From CAYXGZ01 sp964464755 (GTDB lineage: Bacteria; Planctomycetota; MHYJ01; JACPRB01), in NCBI GenBank assembly GCA_964464755.1, contig CAYXGZ010000004.1, positions 1 to 64,000 of the forward strand: a DNA stretch of 64,000 nucleotides, in the 5' to 3' direction. Shown piece after piece: positions 48,985 to 57,769 of the stretch. Position numbers and translations under genes: made by a program. The notes beneath the pieces were generated by a model, which did not search any database, was not told where the DNA came from, and was given only the letters and a program-made list of their open reading frames with translations. The stretch's first letter is position 1, and each line of letters begins with the position of its first letter.

Positions 48985-51087
48985 ATGCGCCGACCTGCCG
49001 CCCTCCTGGCCCTCCTGGCCCTCTCCGGTACCCTCGCGTCGAGCCAGGAACTCGCCGGTCCCGTCCTCGACCGGCTGAAGGCCGCGACGGTCTTCGTCAT
49101 CGCCCGATCGGGCCCCGACGGGGCCACCGGTTCGGGATTCCTGTTCCTCAAGCGCGGGGGCTCGGCCTACGTCGTCACCTGCCAGCACGTCGTCCACGGC
49201 GCCGACGACATCTCCGTGGTCTTCGACAGCGGCTCGGCCACGGAGCGCTCCTTCAAGGCCACCGTGATCGCGGCGGACCCGGAGCGCGACCTCGCCTGCC
49301 TCCGCGTCCGGGAGGCCAAGGACCTGCCCGCGCCGCTGGAGATCGGCCAGAAGACCGAGGTGCGCGAGACCGAGAACGTCTTCGTGGCCGGGTTCCCCTT
49401 CGGGCACCGGCTCGCCGCGGGGGACAAGAACCCCGAGATCTCCCTGTCCAAGGCCTCCGTCTCCAGCCTGCGGAGGAACCCCGCGCAGGAACTCGTCGCG
49501 GTCCAGATCGCCGGCGAGGTCCAGCCCGGCAACAGCGGCGGACCGGTCACGAACTCGAAGGGCCAGGTCGTCGGGGTCGCCCAGAGCAAGGTGACGGGCA
49601 CCGGGACGGTGTTCGCCGTCCCCCCCGAGGAGATCCAGATCTTCCTGCGGCCCCGGCCCAGGTCCTGCTCGATCCGCGCGCTGTCCGCGGACGCGGCGAA
49701 GGCCCGCCAGGAGGTCACCGCGGTCATCGCCGACGCCCAGGGCGTCGTGAACTCCGTGTGGTTCCACTGGTGCCCCCGGGGCGCGGCGCCGGCGGAGTTC
49801 AAGCCGGACCCGTCCGGCCGCTGGGCCAAGCTCGTCCCGGCGATGCAGGCGGTCGCCCTGAAGCTGGAGGACGACACGGCGGTCGGCGAGGGGGACTTCC
49901 CGCGCCCGAAGGACGCCGGGGAGCTGGAGTTCGTCTTCCAGCTCTCGCTCATCCTCTCGAACGGCCAGATCTGGACCGAGCCCGCGCTCTCCACCGTGAC
50001 CTTCGACGCGGCCGCGCCGAAGCCGGACCCGAAGCCCGGGCCCGGGCCCGACAAGCCGCCCGACCCGCCCGTCGCCAAGGGCGTGGACATCCCCGTGGGG
50101 GACTCCCTGGAGATCGTCCACGTCCTCCCGCTGAAGTCGGTCGTCAGCGACCTGGTCCTCACCCCGGACGGCGCGGACCTCTTCGCCCTCAACCTCTCGG
50201 ACGGGGAGGTGCTGCGGCTCGATCCGGAGAACCTCGCCGTCAAGGGCCGGATCGAGACCGTGAACAACGCCGTCACGATGTGCCTGACCCCGGACGGGAA
50301 GACGATCTACGTCGGGGCCCGCGCTCCCGCCCCCGCCGGGAATCCGGAGGGGGCGACGGGCACGATCCAGTCGATCTCGGTGGCGGACTTCCGGGTCCAG
50401 TCCACCTTCGACGTCCAGGTCCCGATCCATCGGATCGTGGCGACCAACGACGGGACGGTCGTGGCCTCGGGCCTGGGGCAGTGGGTGGGACTGGCCTTCA
50501 TCGACACGCGGAAGAAGGCCGTGACCGGCAAGTACCGGTCCGTGTACGGCGGGGCGATCCTGCGCCTGCACCCGGACGGGGACCGCGTCTACTCGGGCGA
50601 CACCGCCCTGGGTCCCCCGGACTTCCGCTGCACCCTGCTCAAGCCGGAGAAGTCCGGCCAGTACCCCCACTACGACTCCCGCTACCACGGCGAGCACCCG
50701 CTGGGCGGCAACTTCGAGATTTCCCCCGACGGCCGTTTCCTCCTCGGCTGCGGAGGGGCGGTGCTCCGGATCGGGAAGTTCGGCCGCGAGAGCGACCTCG
50801 CCTTCATCCAGAAGATCGAGCCGTGCCTGGCGTTCGCCGTCGCGAAGGGGAGCAACACCTTCCTCGGCGCGACCGCGGACGGCTTCCTGAAGGTCTACGA
50901 CCTCGCGAAGCTGGAGCTGGTCAAGTCGATCAAGCTGGAGAAGTTCTGCCCCCTCGTCGCGCTCGACCCGCGGAGGCAGCGGCTCTACGCCTTCTCGGCG
51001 ATCGGGGTGGATGCCCAGGGGCTGAACCACCGGGGGAACTCGTTCCCCGCGGGCGACCTCGTCGCGATCTCCCTCACGAGGAAATGA
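48985..51087 (+). CDS. Secreted trypsin-like (HtrA-type) protease fused to a beta-propeller
   Basis: A 700-residue exported protein (signal MRRPAALLALLALSGTLASS, then QEL). Residues 25-220 are a chymotrypsin-fold protease with complete triad His68 (TCQHVVHG), Asp102 (ERDLACL) and Ser184 (GNSGGP). A beta domain follows to about 345, then a Pro/Lys linker, then a roughly 330-residue beta-propeller with repeated LTPDG-TIYVG-type blades (quinoprotein/YVTN-like). No PDZ domain is present, unlike DegP. The propeller may recognise substrate. It overlaps the next gene in an ATGA. Confidence 0.88.
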   Translation: MRRPAALLALLALSGTLASSQELAGPVLDRLKAATVFVIARSGPDGATGSGFLFLKRGGSAYVVTCQHVVHGADDISVVFDSGSATERSFKATVIAADPERDLACLRVREAKDLPAPLEIGQKTEVRETENVFVAGFPFGHRLAAGDKNPEISLSKASVSSLRRNPAQELVAVQIAGEVQPGNSGGPVTNSKGQVVGVAQSKVTGTGTVFAVPPEEIQIFLRPRPRSCSIRALSADAAKARQEVTAVIADAQGVVNSVWFHWCPRGAAPAEFKPDPSGRWAKLVPAMQAVALKLEDDTAVGEGDFPRPKDAGELEFVFQLSLILSNGQIWTEPALSTVTFDAAAPKPDPKPGPGPDKPPDPPVAKGVDIPVGDSLEIVHVLPLKSVVSDLVLTPDGADLFALNLSDGEVLRLDPENLAVKGRIETVNNAVTMCLTPDGKTIYVGARAPAPAGNPEGATGTIQSISVADFRVQSTFDVQVPIHRIVATNDGTVVASGLGQWVGLAFIDTRKKAVTGKYRSVYGGAILRLHPDGDRVYSGDTALGPPDFRCTLLKPEKSGQYPHYDSRYHGEHPLGGNFEISPDGRFLLGCGGAVLRIGKFGRESDLAFIQKIEPCLAFAVAKGSNTFLGATADGFLKVYDLAKLELVKSIKLEKFCPLVALDPRRQRLYAFSAIGVDAQGLNHRGNSFPAGDLVAISLTRK

Positions 51088-52382
51088 CCATGCGCCACCT
51101 CGCGGTCCTGCTGGCGCCCCTCTTCCTGCTCCAGGACGCCAAGCCTTGGTCGGTGCACCTGACGGCGCGGGATGGCAGCGTCGTCCGGGGCACCATGGAC
51201 CTGCCCCCCTTCGAGATGGACTCGGCGCTGGGGAAGATCAAGGTCGAGGCGGCCAACCTCTACTCGGTCGTGTTCCAGCCGGACGGCAAGGCGACGGTCC
51301 TGCTCAAGGACGGCAACCAGGTCGTGGGAACGCCCTCGCTCAAGGAATGGAAGGTGAAGTCCAGCCTCGGCGAGATGACGTTGAAGGGCGTCGACCTCAA
51401 GGGACTGACGATCCTCGGGCCGGCCGGCGACCCGGCCCCCGGGACCCCCGGGCCGCCCGGGGCGAAGCCGCCTCCCGGCCCCGCCCCTCCGGGCCTCAAG
51501 CCGGCGAAGTCCCTTGGCCTCAAGTCCGTCCTGGGCCGGCTCCTGTTCTCGAAGGACGGGAAGCAGATCTACCTCCTGGACGCGACGGACTCCAAGGTGC
51601 TCCTGGTCGACTCCGAGTGCCTCGCCGTCTCGAAGGAGATTCCCCTCGAGGGCGGCGAGAAGGTCATGGCCTTGACCCCGGACGGGCGGACGATCGTGTG
51701 CGCCGGCAACAAGCAGATCACGGTCGTCTCGGTGGAGCCGGCGAAGGTGATCAAGTCGTTCGCCATCGAGCAGGACATCCTCGAGGTCTGCCCCCTGGAC
51801 GGGGAGCGCTGCTACGCCATCGTGGACGGCCGGCTGGCCCTCGTCTCGATCTCGAAGCAGGCGATCGTGGAGCGGTGCCCGCAGGGCGCGCAGGGCTCCA
51901 TGCACCTGCTCGGGGACCGCATCGTGACCGGGGCCGGGTCGATCTACCCGCCGGACAAGTCGAAGGGGCGGGACGCCGTCCAGTGGCCGGCGCCCGGCCC
52001 CAGCAACTACCCGGGGAGCTTCACGATCAGCCCGGACGGGAAGTTCGCGGCCTGGCCGACGGGCGTGGTGACGCGCCTCGCCCGCAGCGCGGTGGCGGAC
52101 ATGGCCCTCCTGGCCCGCGTGGACCCGCACCTGTCGAGCGCCTGGACCCCGGACGGGAAGAAGCTGCTCCTCTTCACGGGGGCGGGCTTCGTCAAGGAGG
52201 TCGACGTGGAGACCCTGGAGCTGTCGAAGTCCTGGCAGCTCGGGTACCAGGCCTTCGAGGCGAGGGTGGACGCGTCCGGCTCCCGCCTGTATATCCTCGG
52301 CGCTCCGGTGGGCCCGGGGTCCGGTTCTGGACCTCGGGAGCGTCCCGTCTGCGACCTCCTCGTGTTCGACCTCCCGAAGTAG
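51084..52382 (+). CDS. Secreted beta-propeller protein, paralogue of the protease propeller
   Basis: A 432-residue protein from ATG 51084 (ATGA overlap; 51090 also possible). Signal MRHLAVLLAPLFLLQ then DAKPW. Residues 20-110 form an N-terminal beta domain, then a Pro/Gly linker (GPPGAKPPPGPAPPG), then a propeller whose blades (GRLLFSKDGKQIYLLDA, VMALTPDGRTIVCAG, SFTISPDGKFAAWP) match those of the preceding protease. It lacks a protease domain. Probably a partner or adaptor of that protease. Confidence 0.8.
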   Translation: MTMRHLAVLLAPLFLLQDAKPWSVHLTARDGSVVRGTMDLPPFEMDSALGKIKVEAANLYSVVFQPDGKATVLLKDGNQVVGTPSLKEWKVKSSLGEMTLKGVDLKGLTILGPAGDPAPGTPGPPGAKPPPGPAPPGLKPAKSLGLKSVLGRLLFSKDGKQIYLLDATDSKVLLVDSECLAVSKEIPLEGGEKVMALTPDGRTIVCAGNKQITVVSVEPAKVIKSFAIEQDILEVCPLDGERCYAIVDGRLALVSISKQAIVERCPQGAQGSMHLLGDRIVTGAGSIYPPDKSKGRDAVQWPAPGPSNYPGSFTISPDGKFAAWPTGVVTRLARSAVADMALLARVDPHLSSAWTPDGKKLLLFTGAGFVKEVDVETLELSKSWQLGYQAFEARVDASGSRLYILGAPVGPGSGSGPRERPVCDLLVFDLPK

Positions 52383-52418
52383 CTCCACCGCGGCGTCGTC
52401 CAGTTCCGGGGGTGCTTG

Positions 52419-54293
52419 ATGCGCGCGACCTGGCTGTTCGGCGCCTGGCTGCTCCTCCTCCCTCCGCAGGATCCTCCCGCTCCCGCGGGCCTGGTCCGGA
52501 TCTCGTTCACGACTCCGGTCGGTTCCGTCTCCACGCTCGGGCTGATCCTGAAAGCGGAGTCGAACTCCGGCGGTCAACGAGGCCTCGTGGTCGCCTACCC
52601 TCATTACCCCAAGTCCCACGGGGTCCAGGCGGTCCTCGATCCGGCGGCCCCGACGCCGCGCACTCAACGGATCGATGCGGCGGGCCACCTCGCGGACGGT
52701 CCCGTGGAATTCGGCTGGATTCCCGAGTCCCCCGGCCTGGCCGCGATGGAGGCTCCAAAGGACCCCGCGCCCAAGGAGGGGGACGAGGTGCTGGTGCTTG
52801 GCTCCGTCCGGGCGGCGGGGAAGCTGGCCCGGGCCGCGGCCGGCGGGCTCCGGGTCGAGTTCGGGATGGAAGCCGGCGTTGACGGGGTGGCGCTGGACGC
52901 CGCGGGCCGGCCGGCGGGAGTCTGCGTGCAGACGCCGGACGGACTGGGAGTCTGGCGCTTCCTGCCGGGCGCCACGCTGCTCCGCTTCCTCGAGGGCGGC
53001 GGGCCTCCCGTGCTGAGGGCGATGTCGGTGGAGGAACTGCCCAACGCGGTCCGGGTGCACACGGTGCTCGAGCATGCCGATCCCCGGGGGTTGGCCGGGA
53101 ACCGGGAGTTCCTCGTCGGGAACTCCACGCCCGCTCCCGGCGTGGTGAACGACTCCTCGCTGTGGTCGGGAGTGTCGTGGACCCTCGCTCGGGATCCGGA
53201 GGCCGACGCGGACCTGGACGTGCAGGCCGTCCTCAAGACCCGCGACGGCCGGTCGATCCCGACGCTCCCGTTGAAGGTGAGGGTCGAGTCGCGGAAGACG
53301 GTCGGGAGGCGCTTCGAGAGCCCGGTGCCCGAGGACATCTCCTGGCCGGTTCACCGGGCCCGCGGCGGCGCCGGCATGCTGCAGTGCGTCCCGATGACCG
53401 GATCCCTCCGGCCAGGTCCCCGGCCCGGGGAGGCGTACCTCGTCGATCCGGGGCGCCTCTCCGTCGTCGAGGTGCCCGCGTTCCGCCAGGTCCGCTCGCT
53501 GATCCTACCCCGGGCTGCGGTGGCGTTCCGGCCGACCAAGGCGGGTCTCGTGGTGGTCCTGGACCAGACTCCCGAGCTCTGGGTCCTGCACCCCGTGACC
53601 CTGGAGGTCCGGAGGAAGATCATCGTGAAGTACGCCGTCCTCGGGACGCATCCGGAGCAGCCCCTCGCGGTGCTGGGGTGCGACGGCCGCGAACCTCTGG
53701 ATCTCCTCGATCTCGACAAGGGCGCGGTCGTGCGCAGCATCCCGTACGGGAAGCTGGTGCAGGCGGCCAAGGGCAAGGCAAGGATCCACGGGGAGGCGCG
53801 GGCCGACGGGGCCGTCCACGATCCGGTCCTGGCGCCCGACGGGAAGTTCCTGCTGCACCACAACGGGACCTCGATCGTCCGGGTGTCGCTCAAGGACAAG
53901 GCGGAGGCGATCGAGGAGGTCGGGCCGCCGTCGGGCCCGCCCGGCGGCGGGCTCGAACTCGACCCGTCCGGGAAGTACGTCGTGATCCCGAGATCCGGGT
54001 CGCCCGACGTCCGGGTCTATTCGACGAGGAACCTCCAGAAGCCGCAGCACGTGTTCGAGGGCCGGGGGTTCGTGGGATTCGACGCGATCGACGGGTCCAT
54101 CTGGCTGCGGGCGCCGGATCCGGACAAGACCCGGTACCGGCTCGAGGCCTGCAACGTGGGAGGCGCGCGGACGCGGCGGACGGCGCCGATTCCGTTCCCC
54201 GCTCCCGACCAGGGATCGGTGCTGAGGGACCCGTTCGGGCACTTCTGGTTCAGCGGGAGCCTCGGGGGAATCCGGGAGTGCCCGATCGAATAG
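52419..54293 (+). CDS. Secreted pseudo-protease / beta-propeller protein
   Basis: A 624-residue protein from ATG 52419; signal MRATWLFGAWLLLLPPQDPP. Residues 25-190 align by eye with the protease domain of the gene at 48985: VVAYPHYPKSHG with VVTCQHVVHG, and GVDGVALDAAGRPAGVCVQ with GNSGGPVTNSKGQVVGVAQ. The catalytic Ser is Asp and the Asp position falls in ESPGLAAME, so the triad is lost. The second half is again a propeller (VLAPDGKFLLHHNG, LELDPSGKYVVIPRSG). It should bind rather than cut. Confidence 0.72.
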   Translation: MRATWLFGAWLLLLPPQDPPAPAGLVRISFTTPVGSVSTLGLILKAESNSGGQRGLVVAYPHYPKSHGVQAVLDPAAPTPRTQRIDAAGHLADGPVEFGWIPESPGLAAMEAPKDPAPKEGDEVLVLGSVRAAGKLARAAAGGLRVEFGMEAGVDGVALDAAGRPAGVCVQTPDGLGVWRFLPGATLLRFLEGGGPPVLRAMSVEELPNAVRVHTVLEHADPRGLAGNREFLVGNSTPAPGVVNDSSLWSGVSWTLARDPEADADLDVQAVLKTRDGRSIPTLPLKVRVESRKTVGRRFESPVPEDISWPVHRARGGAGMLQCVPMTGSLRPGPRPGEAYLVDPGRLSVVEVPAFRQVRSLILPRAAVAFRPTKAGLVVVLDQTPELWVLHPVTLEVRRKIIVKYAVLGTHPEQPLAVLGCDGREPLDLLDLDKGAVVRSIPYGKLVQAAKGKARIHGEARADGAVHDPVLAPDGKFLLHHNGTSIVRVSLKDKAEAIEEVGPPSGPPGGGLELDPSGKYVVIPRSGSPDVRVYSTRNLQKPQHVFEGRGFVGFDAIDGSIWLRAPDPDKTRYRLEACNVGGARTRRTAPIPFPAPDQGSVLRDPFGHFWFSGSLGGIRECPIE

Positions 54294-54343
54294 GCCCGTC
54301 CCGTGGAGGTCGATTTCCCTGTAATCGCGGGCTCCGGGTCGCG

Positions 54344-54349
54344 TTAGAT
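54344..54349 (+). promoter_or_regulatory. -10-like TTAGAT, 6 bases before ATG 54356
   Basis: Leaderless spacing; matches the pattern at other first genes, though the hexamer is weaker (TTAGAT). Confidence 0.4.
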
Positions 54350-54355
54350 CTCAGG

Positions 54356-55306
54356 ATGCTCCGACCCCTCGCCGCCGGGCTCGTCTCGGCATTGATCGCC
54401 GCCTCGCTGGTCCTGCTGTTCCGCCCCCGGCCCGAGGCCCCGGTCGCGAGGCCGTCGCGGCCCGCCCCGAGCGCCGCGCCGAAGGCCCCGCCGCGACTGG
54501 CCGCCCTCGCGGCCGAGAACGCGGAGCTCCGGGCGAAGCTGGCTGCGCGCACCGGGCCGGCGCCGGTTCCGGCCGTCGCGAAGCGGGTCGACTGGGCCGC
54601 GCTGCGGGCCGCGTTCGACTGGAAGCGCCTCGCGGAGCTGCGGCGCCAGCCCGACACCACGTCTGCAGAGACCGAGGAACTCGTCCGCCTGTTCGGCGAG
54701 TCCCGGAAGGTCGCCCTGAAGCGGCCGACCTGCGACTGGGAGCTCGCGGCGCTGCTCCTGCAGATCGAGGCGGCGGGGCTGACCGGCTCCGGCCCCGCGG
54801 TCGAGCGGGCGATGGCCGACCTGGACCGGCTCGACGCGGAACCCGATCCGCTGCGCCTGGCGAACGCGCTCAAGGCCAACGAGCTCCGGCGGCGCCTGCT
54901 CGCCGAGCTCTCGCCAATGAACCCCGGCGACGAGCTCGTGAAGAGCCTCGGGTCCGGCGTCAACCTCCCGATCCTGATCATCGACGCGAGGGACGCCGAG
55001 GACGCGGTCGCGCAGCTGGCCGAGCGCTGGCGGCGGGGCCTGGACCTCGCGGAGTCCGCGGTGCCCGGCCTGCAGCGCATCACCAAAGCCTACGTCGACG
55101 CGTGGTTCGCGGATCCCGTCAATCGGGAGGGCTTCGAGTCCGGCGTCATGACGGGGGGCGGCACGTCGACGGAGTCGGACGAGCAGCTGCGCTCGATGCT
55201 GAAGATGCTGAACGACGTGCTGGCGACGTTCCCGGCCGAGGAGCGGCTGCGGGACTGGCTGCGCGGGACGGACTCGATCTTCGCCTTCCGGAAGGTGACG
55301 CGGTGA
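54356..55306 (+). CDS. Membrane-anchored helical protein, first of a tandem pair
   Basis: A 316-residue protein with one N-terminal membrane helix (VSALIAASLVLLF), a Pro/Ala linker, a short coiled coil (LAAENAELRAKLAAR) and a helical body. It shares its plan with the next gene: the helix, the linker, ENAELRAKL against ENRELKAAL, and a DW-AL/AW-KL start of the body. GTGA overlap with the next gene, so they are made together and may form a heteromer. Not recognised. Confidence 0.72.
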   Translation: MLRPLAAGLVSALIAASLVLLFRPRPEAPVARPSRPAPSAAPKAPPRLAALAAENAELRAKLAARTGPAPVPAVAKRVDWAALRAAFDWKRLAELRRQPDTTSAETEELVRLFGESRKVALKRPTCDWELAALLLQIEAAGLTGSGPAVERAMADLDRLDAEPDPLRLANALKANELRRRLLAELSPMNPGDELVKSLGSGVNLPILIIDARDAEDAVAQLAERWRRGLDLAESAVPGLQRITKAYVDAWFADPVNREGFESGVMTGGGTSTESDEQLRSMLKMLNDVLATFPAEERLRDWLRGTDSIFAFRKVTR

Positions 55307-56229
55307 CGCGCGTCGCGGTGGTCGTCGGCGCGCTGGTCGGGATCGCGATCGGCTTCGCGTGGCCGCGGCGGGAGGCCGCGCCGGTCGCGACGTCGACTCC
55401 GCGCCCCGAGCCCGCGGCGCCGGATCCCGGGGTCGGGCTCGAGGCGGCGGAGCGGGAGAATCGGGAGCTGAAGGCGGCGCTGGCGGAGCCGGCCGGGCCG
55501 GCGGCGCCGGATCCGCTGGACTCCGTGGCGTGGGCGAAGCTGGCGGCGACGACGAGGGGGCCGGTGCCGGACGTCGACGCGGAGGCGGCGTGGGACGAGC
55601 TGCGCCGGGCGGGGGACCTGCTGGAGAAGGATCACGGCTCGCGGGACCTGGCGGCGGCGCTGCTGGCGGCGCGGGTGCTGCTGGCGCGGAGCGGGGACGA
55701 TCCGGCGGTGGCGGCGGCGATCCGGGAGGCGATCCCGGGGATCAAGGCGAAGATCGCGGCGGCGCCGAAGGCGGAGTTCGAGCTGGAGCGGGTGGTGCAG
55801 GGGGGCGAGATCCTGAACGGCTTCCTCGAGGGCCTGCGGGCGAAGTTCCCGGACCTGCCGCTGCCGTCGGTGTTCAGCGCGTCGGACGCGAGCGACGCGG
55901 AGGGGGCGGCGGGGCGGGCGGAGTCGCCGGCGGGCCGGGCGGTGGAGGAGTGGGCGGGGCGGCTGGGCCTGCCGCCGGGCGAGCGGGCGGCGCTGGAGGC
56001 GCTGGCGGCGCGCTACGTGGCGGGCCGCGCGGCGGTGCGGGCGTCGGGGCTGCCGGTCCAGGAGCGGCTGCTGGAGCACGTGCGGCGGCGGATCGAGTTC
56101 CAGCGGGGGCTCCTCGAGCAGTACGGCGGCGACGCGGCGCGGGCGGAGTCGATCCGCGCCGACCGCTCGATGTGGGCCCAGGTGGACCTGGTGGTGACGG
56201 AGTACGCGCCGACGGGGTGGACGAGGTAG
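55303..56229 (+). CDS. Membrane-anchored helical protein, second of a tandem pair
   Basis: A 308-residue protein from GTG 55303 in a GTGA overlap; an ATG further upstream (55147) would run through the previous gene and is not credible. Membrane helix (VAVVVGALVGIAIGFAW), Pro-rich linker, coiled coil, then a helical body with long Ala/Arg/Glu helices. GC at third positions is extreme. Paralogue of the preceding gene; function unknown. Confidence 0.7.
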   Translation: MTRVAVVVGALVGIAIGFAWPRREAAPVATSTPRPEPAAPDPGVGLEAAERENRELKAALAEPAGPAAPDPLDSVAWAKLAATTRGPVPDVDAEAAWDELRRAGDLLEKDHGSRDLAAALLAARVLLARSGDDPAVAAAIREAIPGIKAKIAAAPKAEFELERVVQGGEILNGFLEGLRAKFPDLPLPSVFSASDASDAEGAAGRAESPAGRAVEEWAGRLGLPPGERAALEALAARYVAGRAAVRASGLPVQERLLEHVRRRIEFQRGLLEQYGGDAARAESIRADRSMWAQVDLVVTEYAPTGWTR

Positions 56230-56236
56230 GGGGGCG

Positions 56237-57481
56237 CTACTTCTCGGACAGGGCGACGTCGAGCTTGAACTCTGCACTCGTCGTCTCCACGCCGATCAGT
56301 CGGGCGATCACGACCCGCGCCACCTTGGTTCCCTCGGGCACCCTGGCATCGCCGCCCACCTGCATTTCGCCCGTGTTGACCTTCAGGCCGGGCCCCAAGC
56401 CGAACTGCATCCTCCAATCTCCGAGCCAGCGCCCGTCCGCATCCTCCACCCAGCTCCGGTAGGTGCCTTCCGACCCGGGCGCCTCCGTGTTGGGCTGCAC
56501 CTTGACGCCGATGCTGAAGCCGTGGTCGTCGGGCTTGGCCTTCTCCAGCGTCACCCACGTCTCCCCGATCTTCTGCCGCAGCGGCTCACGGAAATCTCGA
56601 ACGTCGAACACCAGGGGATTGAAGTCTCTTGGGTAGTCCAGGCGCAACGTCCCCTCGAGCCGCAGCGACTGGCTTCCCTCGCAGTCTCGAGTCTTCACCC
56701 GGAAACTGCTGGCCTGCGCCTTGGACGGTTGGCCGACGGCCCTTTGGTGCCCTTCCGAACTGGTCCCGGGCGCCTCTCGGACGATCGGGATCTCCCTTCC
56801 CCGGTCGTCGAGCACTTTCAAGGGTTCGACCTGGGCCTGGATCGGGAGGTGGCCCGGGGGGAGTTGGAACTCCACGTGCACCTCGAGATCCTCCCCTGGA
56901 TCCCGGGAGACCACGCGGGCATGGACCCAAGCCTCGCCCGCTTCGCGTCCTTGTCGCGGAATGTCGGATGACTCCCCGGCCTTCGAAGAGAGGATCCAAG
57001 GAATGTCCGGAAGTCCGTGCGCCACGTTGGTCACTTCGACCTTCGCCGTCTCGCGGAACGAGTTCAGCGCCTTCCAGAGCGTGGCCTCCTTGAGGCTCAG
57101 GGAGATCCGCGCCTTCCTGGCCTCTTGGTTCACCAATCCCAAGTTCACCTTGACGCCGAACGGCTCGAAGATGCGGGGAGCGGCCTCCTCGACCGGGACT
57201 TCCACAAGTTCCAACGTCAATTTCCAGGGGTCCGGCCGAAACGAGCGGATCCGGATTCGGCGATCGATCTCCAGGAGGGCGGACTTGGACCGCTCGCGAA
57301 CTTCCGGAATCGGATGCGCCGCGAGGAGCTCCACCCGAGCGCGGTCCTTGAGGCCTGCCTGCACGAGTTCCCCGGTGGCCGCCTCGCGGACGGCGATGTC
57401 CTCGGAGGTCAGGCGCTTGACCAGGTCCTCGTCCTGGACGACGGGCGCGAGGAGGAGCAGCAGAACGGCGAGTCGTGCCAT
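56237..57481 (-). CDS. Exported protein with HEAT-like N-terminus
   Basis: A 414-residue protein; signal MARLAVLLLLLAPVVQ then DED. Residues 18-80 are helical (LVKRLTSEDIAVREAATGELVQAGLKDRARVELL...VRERSKSALLEI), similar to the start of the gene at 24208-25050. The rest is beta-rich with no known motif. FEPFGVKVNLGL and SLKEATLWKALNSF resemble the secretin/STN-like module used in planctomycete exported proteins (tentative). Base composition is less extreme than in the flanking genes. GAGGGAAAGGGACC precedes the ATG. Confidence 0.68.
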   Translation of the reverse strand: MARLAVLLLLLAPVVQDEDLVKRLTSEDIAVREAATGELVQAGLKDRARVELLAAHPIPEVRERSKSALLEIDRRIRIRSFRPDPWKLTLELVEVPVEEAAPRIFEPFGVKVNLGLVNQEARKARISLSLKEATLWKALNSFRETAKVEVTNVAHGLPDIPWILSSKAGESSDIPRQGREAGEAWVHARVVSRDPGEDLEVHVEFQLPPGHLPIQAQVEPLKVLDDRGREIPIVREAPGTSSEGHQRAVGQPSKAQASSFRVKTRDCEGSQSLRLEGTLRLDYPRDFNPLVFDVRDFREPLRQKIGETWVTLEKAKPDDHGFSIGVKVQPNTEAPGSEGTYRSWVEDADGRWLGDWRMQFGLGPGLKVNTGEMQVGGDARVPEGTKVARVVIARLIGVETTSAEFKLDVALSEK

Positions 57482-57577
57482 GTCGGTCGGTCCCTTTCCC
57501 TCGTCCTGATCATAGCCCGAAGCGGAGCAGGTATGCTGGTGGAGAGCCGGCGAGCGGGATCTCGCGCGGCGACCTGC

Positions 57578-57769
57578 ATGAAACCGACGTCTCGATGGCT
57601 GCGCTTGATGGCCCTTGGGGGCCTGCTGCTGATGCTCTGCTCCTGCACGCACTCCAACGAGTCGGTCCCGCCGGCCTACCGGTTGATCACGGACATCCTG
57701 GGTGGCGTGCTGGCCGTGGTCGGCATGTGGATGGGCTACGGCGTTCCGAGCGACTGGGGGCCGCGCTAG
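57578..57769 (+). CDS. Very small lipoprotein / membrane protein
   Basis: A 63-residue protein from ATG 57578. A signal with LMLCSC offers Cys21 or Cys23 for lipidation, and a second hydrophobic segment (LITDILGGVLAVVGMWMGYG) follows. ATG 57533 would add 15 residues. No family known. The stop shares CTAG 57766-57769 with the convergent gene, the same arrangement as four other pairs here, which supports it as real. Confidence 0.55.
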   Translation: MKPTSRWLRLMALGGLLLMLCSCTHSNESVPPAYRLITDILGGVLAVVGMWMGYGVPSDWGPR

